A stretch of DNA of 55,335 nt from CAZMGT01 sp964565895 (GTDB lineage Bacteria; Armatimonadota; Zipacnadia; UBA1398; CAZMGT01). Where the stretch lies: contig CAZMGT010000021.1 of NCBI GenBank assembly GCA_964565895.1, positions 1 to 55,335 of the forward strand. Reading direction: 5' to 3'. The notes beneath the pieces are model-generated. The model saw only the letters and a program-made list of their open reading frames with translations. It did no database searches and was not told where the DNA came from. The translations under genes were made by a program, and so were the position numbers. This document shows positions 26,075-34,554 of the stretch, one piece after another (position 1 is the stretch's first letter; each line of letters begins with the position of its first letter).

Positions 26075-26508
26075 AGCTGCGCCTCCGGACAAAAGGGCCG
26101 AGATCAGCAGCGCCGCCTACCTTGCGGCCGCCGCTTTTCTCGCAGAGGGGGCGCATCGTTGGATGACACACGAGAAAGCCGTCGACAAGTCAGCGACCAC
26201 CGAGAGGCAGCGGCAACCCCCGGCCGCCCGCTGCCGCGCGGCCTCCCTCCGCGGTTTCAACTTCATCATAATTCTACCACATTTAGCCCCGCCACATAGC
26301 TCCGCCGCGCCCCAACCGCGAAGCGCCGCACGCATACCTATGCGGCGCCTCCGGCCAGCGCGCGCGAAAACCAACCTCATATCATAATCCGAAATCCGCG
26401 CCTCGTCTACTTCTTCCTGCCAACTCCTTTATCCTGCTTTCCCCGCTCCGCTCTCCCTCAAACGTTGCCTTGCCCGCTTTTCGCCATTTGCCGCTGCTCC
26501 GGTGCCCC
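26075..26508. other. Intergenic region between the 781-residue secreted-protein gene and the sensor kinase gene
   Basis: 434 bases without a credible gene. The plus strand is strongly pyrimidine-rich at 26395-26470. An AT-rich spot (26266-26285) holds a candidate kinase promoter. A palindrome, CGCATA-CC-TATGCG (26331-26344), is flanked by partly complementary GC-rich arms and could be an operator or a weak terminator for the upstream transcript. Confidence 0.45.
26271..26279 (-). promoter_or_regulatory. Candidate extended -10 promoter for the sensor kinase
   Basis: On the minus strand it reads TGGTAGAAT (TGn plus TAGAAT), the same -10 hexamer as the promoter at 33669-33698. The -35 is not recognisable. 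The implied leader is about 190 bases, which is long. Confidence 0.35.
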
Positions 26509-28854
26509 TCACTGCCTACCTTGTGCAAAACTGTCTAGCGCGGCAGCGAGGTTCTGCAGGTAATATAAGTCGCCCAAAAATCGCGACGTATCCACATAGC
26601 GGACAAACTCTTCTCCCCGCTTGCCCAACACCCAATATTGCGCGAGCACATTGCCGTTTAGGTGTTGCAAGGGGCAGGTGCGATGCTCCGTCGCCCCTTG
26701 TTTGGGGGCCTCGCTGAGATACCAAAACGGCACCCAGTCGTCCAACAACGCGAGATACGTCTCGCACTCCGCGCGCGCATAGCGCCCGAGCAGCCGCCCT
26801 ACTTCCTCGACGAGGTCCACAAACGGCGGCAGCTCCTGGTCCTGGTGCACCCCCGCGGTCACCGCCCCCCAGCCCACGATGGCGCAGGTGGTGTCGATGT
26901 GCAAAAGCGTGCGCCAGTCCTCTCGCTCGTCGCCGCGGACAAGCCCCATGCGGTGCATCTCGGCGACGTAGCGCGCCTGGCCCACGCGCGCCGCGGCGAG
27001 CTTCGCGCACAAATATCTCCCCAGCCGCTCCTCCTCGGCCCAGCCAAACCTCTGCGCCAAGCGCACAAGGCCGATCGCCCCCGCCAGCCAGCGGTTATAC
27101 GTCGCCTGGCCCTGGAGGACGAAGTAGCGCAGGCGGTGCAGGTCACGCTCGGAGTAGATCCGCCGCGGGCCAAGCAGCGCCCAGTCCTGCCCCGCGAGAA
27201 GCTCGCGGCAAAGCTCCCCTGCCTTCTTGCGCAGCCTTTCCTCCTCCGGCCGGTCGCCGGTCAGCTCGAAGTACTCGTCCACACGGTATAGGTCGAAGAA
27301 AAAGCTCGACCGGCGGTAGAACATGTCGCGGCCCATGGCAAACCACTTGCGCCGCCCCATGTCCTCCCAAGGGATGGCATATGGCGTCCGCGCCGCCCCC
27401 TCGTCGTAGTAGCGCTCGCTAATCTCAAACGGCGGATAGTTCCTCCACTCCGCGCGCAAGTAGCGCACGACCTTCTCCTGCAGCGCGGGCGAGAGGTAGG
27501 GATAGGCCATGTACAGCGCGTGGGCCAGCTCGGGCGTCCCCACCCAGTAATAGTGCGCGTACCACGTGCCGCCGATGCCCCCGTAGATGTAAAACAGCGG
27601 CGCCAAGTGCCCCGCTTGCACCATCTCCGCCACGCGCCGTTCAAGCTTGGCCCTAAGCTCCTCGGCTTCCCGCGGGGCGGGGCTGCGCTTGCGCCGTTTA
27701 AGCAATTCGCCCAGCCCGCCGATGCGATACTCATAGCCCCGCGCGCCCTCGACAAACAGCGCTTTGCCCGGGGTGTCCATTAGGTTGTAGTCTACCGGGG
27801 CGACCTCTTTGCCGTTGACGTAAAACCGCGCGGGAAACCCGCCCCCAACGGCCAGCGCAAGCATCGGGGGAACCGGCGCGGCATACTGCTCCGCCGTGCC
27901 CCAGTCGTCCTGAAACGACTCCCACGCAAACTGCTGGACGATGCGCAGCTCATCGCCCGCGCCCGGAGCGACCGACTCCGCCACATCAACGGGAAAGTCG
28001 CGCAGGGCGCGCGCCCAGCGCCGCGCTTGCTCCACGACCGCGGCGGGCAGCTTGCGCGCCCAAGCCTCCGTCTCCTCGCCCAAAAACACCTGCCCACCGA
28101 ACAGCGGCATCAGCGCAAGCTTGCCCGCGGGGCCGGCGAACGAAATGCGCAGCGCGCCATCCGTCCAGCGCAGCTCGCGCGGCTTGCGCTCCGAGCGGAT
28201 GAGCAGGGGCAGGTCCAGCCGCTGGCAAAACCCGCTGTTCAGCCGATCGCGGTCCACACCGGTGCGGTCGTTAATGTCAAACGGCTCGGCATAGCCGGAA
28301 ATGGCCGCCGCGCTGCCATACCAGGCGACGATCCACGGCTCTTCCAGGGCGACGGGCCGCCCCCGGGCGAGGTCCGCCGTGCGCAAAACGACAACCCGCC
28401 CGCCCTCGCAAAACGCCACATAGCGCAGCCCGGCCCCTGCTTGCCCGCCCTCTGTGCCGGCGGCACCCGCTGGCGGGGCAAGGGCGATCTCTTGCCCCTC
28501 GCTCTCCACAAGCACCGCCGGGCTAAGCCTGGTAAACGTAATCGCGGCCTTCTTTCCCCCGCGCAGGTTAAACGTCGCCCGCTGACGGACCCACGTCGCG
28601 CTGCGCGAAGCGGCGCCGGGCCCAGGCGCGCTGTCCAGCGCGAGGGTGACGAGCCAGTCCGCGACCCCGCGGTAGGCGGGATGTGGCCGGCGCAGCTCCT
28701 TGGGGTTCCAGAAATACGACGTCCTCCCTAAAACGGGCCAGGGCCCGCGCAGGTCCACGCGAAACGAAAACGCGCCGTCGCCCGAAAACGCCCGCGCCAG
28801 CGCCGCCGGCTGCTCCGCGGCGTGCGCCGAGCCGGCCAGCGCAAGCAGCGCCAC
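26509..28854 (-). CDS. Large secreted protein, possible alpha/alpha-toroid carbohydrate-active protein
   Basis: 781 residues from GTG 28854, with a hydrophobic signal (MALLALAGSAHA). The N-terminal ~300 residues are beta-rich; the C-terminal ~450 are helical, with aromatic-rich repeats (FYIYGGIGGTWYAHYYWVGTPELAHALYMAYPYLSP; WRTLLHIDTTCAIVGWG). That order resembles glycoside hydrolases and lyases with a beta-sandwich followed by an alpha/alpha toroid, but no catalytic motif is certain. The signal lacks basic residues from this start. Upstream in frame there is no ATG, GTG or TTG, but a GGGAG site precedes GTT at 28896 and would give VRAPHAAVAAWLSSVALL, a better signal. It follows the PQQ-propeller gene on the same strand and is probably co-transcribed. 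Confidence 0.75.
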   Translation of the reverse strand: MALLALAGSAHAAEQPAALARAFSGDGAFSFRVDLRGPWPVLGRTSYFWNPKELRRPHPAYRGVADWLVTLALDSAPGPGAASRSATWVRQRATFNLRGGKKAAITFTRLSPAVLVESEGQEIALAPPAGAAGTEGGQAGAGLRYVAFCEGGRVVVLRTADLARGRPVALEEPWIVAWYGSAAAISGYAEPFDINDRTGVDRDRLNSGFCQRLDLPLLIRSERKPRELRWTDGALRISFAGPAGKLALMPLFGGQVFLGEETEAWARKLPAAVVEQARRWARALRDFPVDVAESVAPGAGDELRIVQQFAWESFQDDWGTAEQYAAPVPPMLALAVGGGFPARFYVNGKEVAPVDYNLMDTPGKALFVEGARGYEYRIGGLGELLKRRKRSPAPREAEELRAKLERRVAEMVQAGHLAPLFYIYGGIGGTWYAHYYWVGTPELAHALYMAYPYLSPALQEKVVRYLRAEWRNYPPFEISERYYDEGAARTPYAIPWEDMGRRKWFAMGRDMFYRRSSFFFDLYRVDEYFELTGDRPEEERLRKKAGELCRELLAGQDWALLGPRRIYSERDLHRLRYFVLQGQATYNRWLAGAIGLVRLAQRFGWAEEERLGRYLCAKLAAARVGQARYVAEMHRMGLVRGDEREDWRTLLHIDTTCAIVGWGAVTAGVHQDQELPPFVDLVEEVGRLLGRYARAECETYLALLDDWVPFWYLSEAPKQGATEHRTCPLQHLNGNVLAQYWVLGKRGEEFVRYVDTSRFLGDLYYLQNLAAALDSFAQGRQ

Positions 28855-28929
28855 ACTGCTCAGCCACGCCGCAACGGCGGCGTGCGGCGCGCGAACGGTT
28901 GCTCCCTGGCCCTTCCCTTGCAGCGCCGC

Positions 28930-30387
28930 TCAACTCCCCTCGAACGCAAACAGCACCGAGCGCACCGATTTGTGGAACACATCGTTGTCCGAGATAACCA
29001 TCGGCGAGCACGTGCTGTGGTATGCGCTGCCATATGTGCCATAGGCGCCCAACCTGTGCCGCGCGCTCACGTCGGGAATGAGGTACCTGTCCAGCCGCTG
29101 GGGAATGTGGAACATGTTGTGCGCCGGCGCTGTGCCCTTGTGCCCGGGGTCGCGCACCAAAAAGGCAATCTCCCCGCCCAAGCTCACGCCCCAGGACTGG
29201 TCGGAGACGGAGAATCCGCCGTCGAACGTGCTCCGCCGGGTAAACTGAGTTCCCGCGCGGGGCTGCCAGTGCCACTGCTCGGGGTGGGCGAGCTTGGGGG
29301 CGTAGCGATCGCGCAAAAGGGGCTCCATCGCCCCCGTGTCCAGGTTAAACCGGCCGAAAAACGCCCAGCCCGAGGCCCTCAGCCACACGTTGGCATACAT
29401 CGTATACGCCCACCCGTCCGGAGCCACCGCCGGCGGCGGGCTCGTGCACGAGCCCCCGTTTACCCCGATCACGGGCACGGTGAACTTCTCCCTCCCCCTC
29501 TCCGGCTCAAGCACAAACACCGTCCGCTGGTGCGGGTGCTTCTCGTACCACCTCTTAAGCTCGGGAAAAACCTCGTCTTCAACAAGCACGGGGTCGTTTT
29601 TGTGCCGCTCGTTAAACGGGTTCATCACCGCCTGCTGGATCATCTCCTGCGTGGGGTGGCAGGCGTAGACGAGCTGCGTGGTTAGGACAATCGCGCGCTC
29701 CGTGGCCACAACCCAATACTCGCGCATCGCCGCCCCGGGAATCTTCGCCGACCTCCACACAAGCTTGCCCGAGCGCGCATCGTAGGCATAAACGCGCATA
29801 TCGCCCGCGGCGACATATAGCCGGCCCTTGCAATACGCCGGCGTGTTCATAACCAAGCCGCCGATGGGGGCCTTCCAGAGCAACGCCCCGCTCGCTGCGT
29901 CGAGGGCATAGACGAACCCGTCGCGCCCGCCGACAAACACCTTCTCCTCGGCGACGACGGGCGCAGCCCAAATCGGCTCACCCGTGGCAAACCTCCAGCG
30001 CACGCGCCCATCGCTTGCGGAAAGCGCATAGCAGCGGCGGTCGAGCGAGGTCACGAAAACCGTTCCCGCCCAATACGCGGGCGAGGCAAACAGCGGCGCC
30101 CCGAGGTGTGTGCGCCAAATGCGCTTGCCCGTCTCACGGTCCAGGGCATAGATGTTGCCGTGGCCCGTGGTCAAGTAAATCTTGCCCTCGGCGACGATGG
30201 GCTGCGTCGCCGTTTGCGTAGGCTCGCCGATGTCCTGCACCCAGCGCAGGCGAAACGGCGGGCTGGGCTGATCCGGGGTATAGCCTGTGTGCCCCGCGTC
30301 GTGCTGAACTTGCGGCCAGTCCTCGGCGGCCGCGGGCAGTGCGGCAAACAGTGCCCCGAGCACAAGCGGCGCGATTCGCGCGCTCAC
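28930..30387 (-). CDS. Secreted PQQ-binding-like beta-propeller protein
   Basis: 485 residues from GTG 30387, behind GGGGGGAGA; the longer frame to 30459 lacks a ribosome site. The signal is SARIAPLVLGALFAALPAAA. Several blades of the PQQ/WD40-like repeat are clear: GHGNIYALDRETGKRIWRTHLG, DRRCYALSASDGRVRWRFATG, DGFVYALDAASGALLWKAPIG and MRVYAYDARSGKLVWRS. BamB-like and alcohol dehydrogenase-like proteins share these repeats, but the PQQ quinoprotein ligands are not evident. The C-terminal half is longer and less regular than in BamB. Likely a binding or scaffold protein outside the cytoplasm. Confidence 0.88.
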   Translation of the reverse strand: MSARIAPLVLGALFAALPAAAEDWPQVQHDAGHTGYTPDQPSPPFRLRWVQDIGEPTQTATQPIVAEGKIYLTTGHGNIYALDRETGKRIWRTHLGAPLFASPAYWAGTVFVTSLDRRCYALSASDGRVRWRFATGEPIWAAPVVAEEKVFVGGRDGFVYALDAASGALLWKAPIGGLVMNTPAYCKGRLYVAAGDMRVYAYDARSGKLVWRSAKIPGAAMREYWVVATERAIVLTTQLVYACHPTQEMIQQAVMNPFNERHKNDPVLVEDEVFPELKRWYEKHPHQRTVFVLEPERGREKFTVPVIGVNGGSCTSPPPAVAPDGWAYTMYANVWLRASGWAFFGRFNLDTGAMEPLLRDRYAPKLAHPEQWHWQPRAGTQFTRRSTFDGGFSVSDQSWGVSLGGEIAFLVRDPGHKGTAPAHNMFHIPQRLDRYLIPDVSARHRLGAYGTYGSAYHSTCSPMVISDNDVFHKSVRSVLFAFEGS

Positions 30388-30467
30388 CGCTCTCCCCCCG
30401 CGTGGCGCGGGCCGCGAGCGGGCCCACGCCGGCTCCGGCAGGGCCCGCTTGCCCCGCACGTCGCGCG

Positions 30468-30935
30468 CTAAAGCTTCATTACGTAGTGTATTTGCCGGGC
30501 AACCTCACGAAAACCCACGCGTGGGTAAAACGTGGTGGCCACCTTGTTTTGCTCCAGGGCCTCGATCTTCGCGTGCTCCATGCCCTGCGCGCGCAAGTAT
30601 TCCAGCGCCGCGGCCATCAGCGCCTTCCCCACGCCCTTGCCCTGGTGCGCGCGGGCCACGGCCATGTTCGGAATGCGCCCCAAAAGCGTCTCGCGGTCGA
30701 GCACCGTGGTGATGTAGCCGATAACCTCGCCCTCCTCCTCGGCAACGAAAATCCCCTCGGCATTGGCGGCGATATCGGCGTCGATGTGCCGCAGCTTGCG
30801 CTGCACCCAGTTCGTCCCGTTAAGCAGGCCAAACATGTCCTCGATGTTCTTGTCGATCGACGTGTTCTCGAACGTCTCCGCGGTAATTTGCTTCAGCGCC
30901 TGAGCGTCGTCGGGTTTGAACTTTCTAATGCGCAT
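30468..30935 (-). CDS. GNAT family N-acetyltransferase
   Basis: 155 residues from ATG 30935. The acetyl-CoA binding motif A is NMAVARAHQGKGVGKALM (Q-x-x-G-x-G/A). The N-terminal MRIRKFKPDDAQALKQIT and the C-terminal FYPRVGFREVARQIHYVMKL are typical. Substrate (peptide, small molecule or RimI-like) cannot be told. It is the first of three minus-strand genes; the PQQ-propeller gene starts 80 bases downstream. Confidence 0.92.
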   Translation of the reverse strand: MRIRKFKPDDAQALKQITAETFENTSIDKNIEDMFGLLNGTNWVQRKLRHIDADIAANAEGIFVAEEEGEVIGYITTVLDRETLLGRIPNMAVARAHQGKGVGKALMAAALEYLRAQGMEHAKIEALEQNKVATTFYPRVGFREVARQIHYVMKL

Positions 30936-31152
30936 CGTCGCTCACTTCCCGAAGGTCGCCTTGCGCCGCATGGGCGCTTTTAAGCAAGGCCAATTCGCAG
31001 GGCGGGCGGCATTTCCTGTGCCCTTGCCCTGCCTGCAAAGGAGTTACCCTACCGTGTTCGTATATCCAACTAAAGCGTATTGCGCGCTGGCGCTGAGACA
31101 ACGGGCGCAGGGCGCAACGTCTTCCCGAAAAAGCGGCGAGTTGGTGAGCAAA

Positions 31153-32475
31153 ATGGCACTGCGCGTAGCACTGTGCGTGGCGGCGCTGGTGCTGGCTGGT
31201 GCGTGGCTTGCTGGGTGCGGCCTGTTCCCCTCGCCCGGCGCACAGCCACCGGGAGCGACGCCCGCCCCGGGGGCAACACCCACGCCCACCCTCGCCCCGC
31301 TGCCCACGGGCGAGGTCGAGGGCTATGTCTACGTCAACCCCGCGCGCGCTCAAGCGCGGCAAACCACCGGCCTTTCGTTTATCGTCGCCCCCACGCCCAT
31401 CGCCGGCGCGCAGGTCCCCGCCTCGGGCACGCAGGTGCAGGTGGGCACGACGGGCCTCGGCGCACAGCTCGACTCGCAAGGGCACTACCGCATTGCCAAC
31501 GTGCCCATGGGCGTGCACGACTTGCGCGTGCTCGAGCCGGTAGATGGCCAGCTCGTTACGGAGAGCTTCGGCGACATCCTCGTCCTTCCCAACCAGGTTA
31601 CGCGAGGCACCGACCCCCCGCAGGGGGCAACGCTTACCGTAACCTCGCCCGCGGGGGCGCAGCTCTCCGTCGGCCAGGAGGTGGACCTTACCGTCGAGCT
31701 GCGCACGGGCAGCGGCGAGCTCGTCCAGGGCTTCCCGGACTTTGCCTGGACGAGTTCCGACGACTCCGTGGCCACGGTTAGCGCGCAGGGCCACGTCGTC
31801 GCTCGCGGGCCGGGGACGGCGCGCATTACCGTTGCTGCGGGGCCGCTTGCCGCCAGCGTAGACCTCACCGTTCAGGGCCAGCCGGGCACCCCGGCCACGG
31901 TGAGCCTCGAGGTAACTATCGCCCAGTCCGTCGTCGGCCAAGTTGTTGTCCTAAACACGCTGCAGGTGGGCCCGGGAACGGGAAGCACGCTTACCGTCTC
32001 GCAAGCAGCGCAGTTTGTCGTCCTCGTCGGGTCGTTTTCGGACACTATCCCCGCGCAGCCGGTGAGCGGGGCGCAAAACGGCGCCGTTGAGCCAAGCAGG
32101 CAAATCTCGCTCAACGACACGGGGAGCACGGCGATTACCCTCCAACCGCCGTTTACCGAGCCGCTTGTGCTCAGCGACGGCCGCGGAGGCCAGTTGCGCA
32201 TAAAGTCGCTCACCCTGCTCACGAACACCTCGGCGACGGAGGCTCTCCTGCCCAGCACGCTGCGCTTTACCCTGCCCATCGAGGGCCAGCCCATCTCCGC
32301 GGCAACGGTGGAAGCGAGCGGCCTGCCCGATGGCACAACGGTGCAGGTGGTTATGCAAACGGGGCAGGGGACATTCTCGGCATCGGGGCAAAGCTCCGGC
32401 GGCTCGGCAACCGTCTCCGGTTTCGGCCAGGGGACGATGGCCATGCTTCAAGCGCTCAAGGTTCAGTTCCAATAG
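31153..32475 (+). CDS. Secreted lipoprotein with carboxypeptidase-regulatory-like and Big2 (Ig-like) domains
   Basis: 440 residues from ATG 31153, with GGTGAG just upstream; GTG starts at 31144 and 31054 (the last behind AAGGAG) are in frame, so the start is uncertain. The signal and lipobox are LALRV...AGAWLAGC, with Cys the lipidated residue. A Pro/Thr linker (PPGATPAPGATPTPTLAPLP) follows. A carboxypeptidase-regulatory-like domain (EGYVYVNP...) and a Big2 domain (SPAGAQLSVGQEVDLTVEL ... SVATVSAQGHVVARGPGTARITVAA) come next, and the C-terminus is a beta-rich, threonine-rich domain. Probably a cell-surface adhesion or binding lipoprotein. A secreted propeller gene follows on the same strand. 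Confidence 0.82.
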   Translation: MALRVALCVAALVLAGAWLAGCGLFPSPGAQPPGATPAPGATPTPTLAPLPTGEVEGYVYVNPARAQARQTTGLSFIVAPTPIAGAQVPASGTQVQVGTTGLGAQLDSQGHYRIANVPMGVHDLRVLEPVDGQLVTESFGDILVLPNQVTRGTDPPQGATLTVTSPAGAQLSVGQEVDLTVELRTGSGELVQGFPDFAWTSSDDSVATVSAQGHVVARGPGTARITVAAGPLAASVDLTVQGQPGTPATVSLEVTIAQSVVGQVVVLNTLQVGPGTGSTLTVSQAAQFVVLVGSFSDTIPAQPVSGAQNGAVEPSRQISLNDTGSTAITLQPPFTEPLVLSDGRGGQLRIKSLTLLTNTSATEALLPSTLRFTLPIEGQPISAATVEASGLPDGTTVQVVMQTGQGTFSASGQSSGGSATVSGFGQGTMAMLQALKVQFQ

Positions 32476-32513
32476 CGCGCCCTTCCCCATAGGCCAGGGG
32501 GGCGGAGGCACAC

Positions 32514-33599
32514 ATGGCAAACATGGGCAAGCTCCGCTTACTGTGCCTGACCTTCGGCGCAGCGCTGACCTTCGCCGCCGCGCGCGCGGCGGCGGCCGAG
32601 GGCCCGCCTGCCCCGCAGCCCGAGCTTTTGCTTGAGCCGATGAAAATCGGCGAGAAGGTCGAGCTCCCCCCGCCCCGCGTCCGCCCCGTGTTCTCGCCAA
32701 ACGGCCGGTTCGTCGCGTTTGTAGAGATCGCCGCGGGCAAGCAACTCGTGGTCATCGCCGACGTCGCCCAGCGGGCGATTGTCGCCAGCGCCGTGGTCAG
32801 CAACGACGTTGTCGCGGGCTGGCCCTCGTGGTCGCCGGACAGCCGCTGGGTGGGCTTCGCCACCGAGGGCTCGCGCGTCGCCTATCTCTCTATCGACGGC
32901 ATCCGCAACGACTGGCGCGTTTCGTTCTACGGCGCGCTGCGCGGCCTTATCTGGCAGCCCATCTCCGGCACAAGGTTTATCGTGCTCAGCGAGCGCGCGG
33001 TGTGGAGCATAGGCGTCTCCGGCGCGCGCACCCCGCGCAAACTCGTCCTCGGCAAGCCCGGCGAGCACCCGACGAGCATCAGCCTAACCGCCGACGGGCG
33101 CAAGCTCGTCTACTGCTCCGGCGGGCGCGTGTGGCTCACCACGCGCCCGACAAGCCCGGGAAACATCATCGCCGCGCCGGAAAAACCCGTTGCCCAGCTC
33201 ACGCGCGCCTGGGTTGCCCCAGACGGCTCGTGCGTCGTCGCGGCTGGCCCGGACGCTGCCGACCGCGAGAGGGAGAGGGCGATGCTCTTCGGCGTCGCCG
33301 AGGGCAGCGCGGCGCTGCTCGAAGTCGCGGGAAGGATTACCTCCGTCGCCTGGGCGCCCAACTCGCGCGCGTTTGCCCTTGCCGCAAACGGCAAGATTTT
33401 CGTGTTCTCCGCGAGCGGCAAACTGCTGGGCAAGCTGGTTGACGACGAGGCTACCGACCGCGACCCGTGCTGGGACCCCGACGGCGGGCGCATCGTGTTC
33501 TCCAGCGTCCGGCGCGACGCCGACCGCAACGGAAAAATCGACGCCAAAGACCCCGCCGACATCTACCTCATCGACGTCCCCCCGGCCCTGCGCGGCTAG
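32514..33599 (+). CDS. Secreted WD40/PD40 (TolB-like) beta-propeller protein
   Basis: 361 residues from ATG 32514, with GGAGG upstream (ATG 32523 is an alternative). The signal is KLRLLCLTFGAALTFAAARAAAA. PD40-like blades appear as VRPVFSPNGRFVAFVEI, WPSWSPDSRWVGFATEG and VAWAPNSRAFALAANGKIFVFS. Near the C-terminus DADRNGKIDAKDPADIYLID is a calcium-binding, dockerin/EF-hand-like loop. PD40 propellers of this type bind other proteins in the periplasm or form enzyme scaffolds; no catalytic residues are apparent. It follows the lipoprotein gene on the same strand. Confidence 0.85.
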   Translation: MANMGKLRLLCLTFGAALTFAAARAAAAEGPPAPQPELLLEPMKIGEKVELPPPRVRPVFSPNGRFVAFVEIAAGKQLVVIADVAQRAIVASAVVSNDVVAGWPSWSPDSRWVGFATEGSRVAYLSIDGIRNDWRVSFYGALRGLIWQPISGTRFIVLSERAVWSIGVSGARTPRKLVLGKPGEHPTSISLTADGRKLVYCSGGRVWLTTRPTSPGNIIAAPEKPVAQLTRAWVAPDGSCVVAAGPDAADRERERAMLFGVAEGSAALLEVAGRITSVAWAPNSRAFALAANGKIFVFSASGKLLGKLVDDEATDRDPCWDPDGGRIVFSSVRRDADRNGKIDAKDPADIYLIDVPPALRG

Positions 33600-33668
33600 C
33601 ACATGACCCCCGCTTCAAAGGGCAAGAAGGCCCCGCTCAAGGCCCGCGCGAACGCCCACGTAGCCGCG

Positions 33669-33698
33669 TTGACGCTCGTTTGCGGCGCGGTGTAGAAT
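33669..33698 (+). promoter_or_regulatory. Sigma70-like promoter for the isomerase-nagA operon
   Basis: TTGACG (33669-33674), an 18-base spacer and TAGAAT (33693-33698, preceded by TG). The predicted start is near 33705, about 33 bases ahead of the TTG start codon at 33738. One of the cleanest promoters in the window. Confidence 0.8.
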
Positions 33699-33737
33699 GC
33701 CGCCGCTGAGCTACGTTCTGAGGAAGGATGCTGCCAG

Positions 33738-34523
33738 TTGAAAAAGGGAATCTGCCTTGGCTCACTCCCTCGCCAACTCAGCCTGCGCGACAAGCTCGCC
33801 CTCGCCAAAGACTCCGGCTTTGACGGAATCGAGTGCAACACGTGCGAGACGGAATCCGAGGCAGAACAGCTCCGCTCCCTCGCCAACGAACTAGGCCTTG
33901 AGATCCACAGCGTAATGGACTCGCTGCACTGGAAGTGCCCCCTCAGCTCGCCCGACGACGAGGTGCGCGAAAAGGGCATTGCCCATATCGAGCAGAGCGT
34001 GAAAACGGCGCAAATCGTCGGCGCGGACACCGTGCTCGTCGTCCCCGGGGTAGTGAACGAGCAGACGCCATATGAGCTAGCCTGGGAGCGCTCGCTCGAC
34101 GCCCTAAAGAGGCTCGCCCCCGTGGCCGCCGAGGCGCAGGTCTACCTTTGCCTGGAGAACGTGTGGAACAAGTTCCTCCTCAGCCCGCGCGAGATGGTGG
34201 AGTTTATCGACTCCGTCGGCTCCCCCTGGGTGCAGGCGTATTTCGACTGCGGCAACATTATGGCCTACGGCTATCCGCAGCACTGGATTCGCTCCCTCGG
34301 CTCGCGGCTGAAGAAGGTTCATGTAAAGGGCTTTCATGTGGCGCACCATCGGTTCGTGTATCTGTTTGAGGGCGATGTTCCCTGGCCGCAGGTAATGCGC
34401 GCCCTGGGCGAGGTGGGCTACGACGGCTACCTCACCGCGGAGATGCCCCCGTATCCCTGCTGCCCCGGGGTCGCCGTGGCCGACATCGCCCGCCATCTCG
34501 ATCAACTGATCGGTATGCTCTAG
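33738..34523 (+). CDS. Sugar phosphate isomerase/epimerase (AP endonuclease family 2-like TIM barrel)
   Basis: 261 residues from TTG 33738, with AGGAAGG ten bases upstream. The xylose isomerase-like barrel is clear: KLALAKDSGFDGIECN (strand 1-2), TVLVVPG, VYLCLENVWNKFLLSP (metal-ligand Glu and Asn), YFDCGNIM (metal-ligand Asp), VKGFHVAHHRFV and the last-strand YLTAEMPPY (Glu). Members interconvert keto- and aldo-sugars or inositols. It lies 31 bases ahead of NagA on the same transcript, so it probably acts on an amino-sugar or related carbohydrate derivative, an inference only. Confidence 0.9.
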   Translation: MKKGICLGSLPRQLSLRDKLALAKDSGFDGIECNTCETESEAEQLRSLANELGLEIHSVMDSLHWKCPLSSPDDEVREKGIAHIEQSVKTAQIVGADTVLVVPGVVNEQTPYELAWERSLDALKRLAPVAAEAQVYLCLENVWNKFLLSPREMVEFIDSVGSPWVQAYFDCGNIMAYGYPQHWIRSLGSRLKKVHVKGFHVAHHRFVYLFEGDVPWPQVMRALGEVGYDGYLTAEMPPYPCCPGVAVADIARHLDQLIGML

Positions 34524-34554
34524 CCTGCGCGCTGCGCAGTTGGAGGCAACGGCC

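Noticed and set aside
26331..26344. Palindrome CGCATA-CC-TATGCG as a defined operator
   Set aside because: A single copy without a known regulator; kept only as a note in the intergenic entry.
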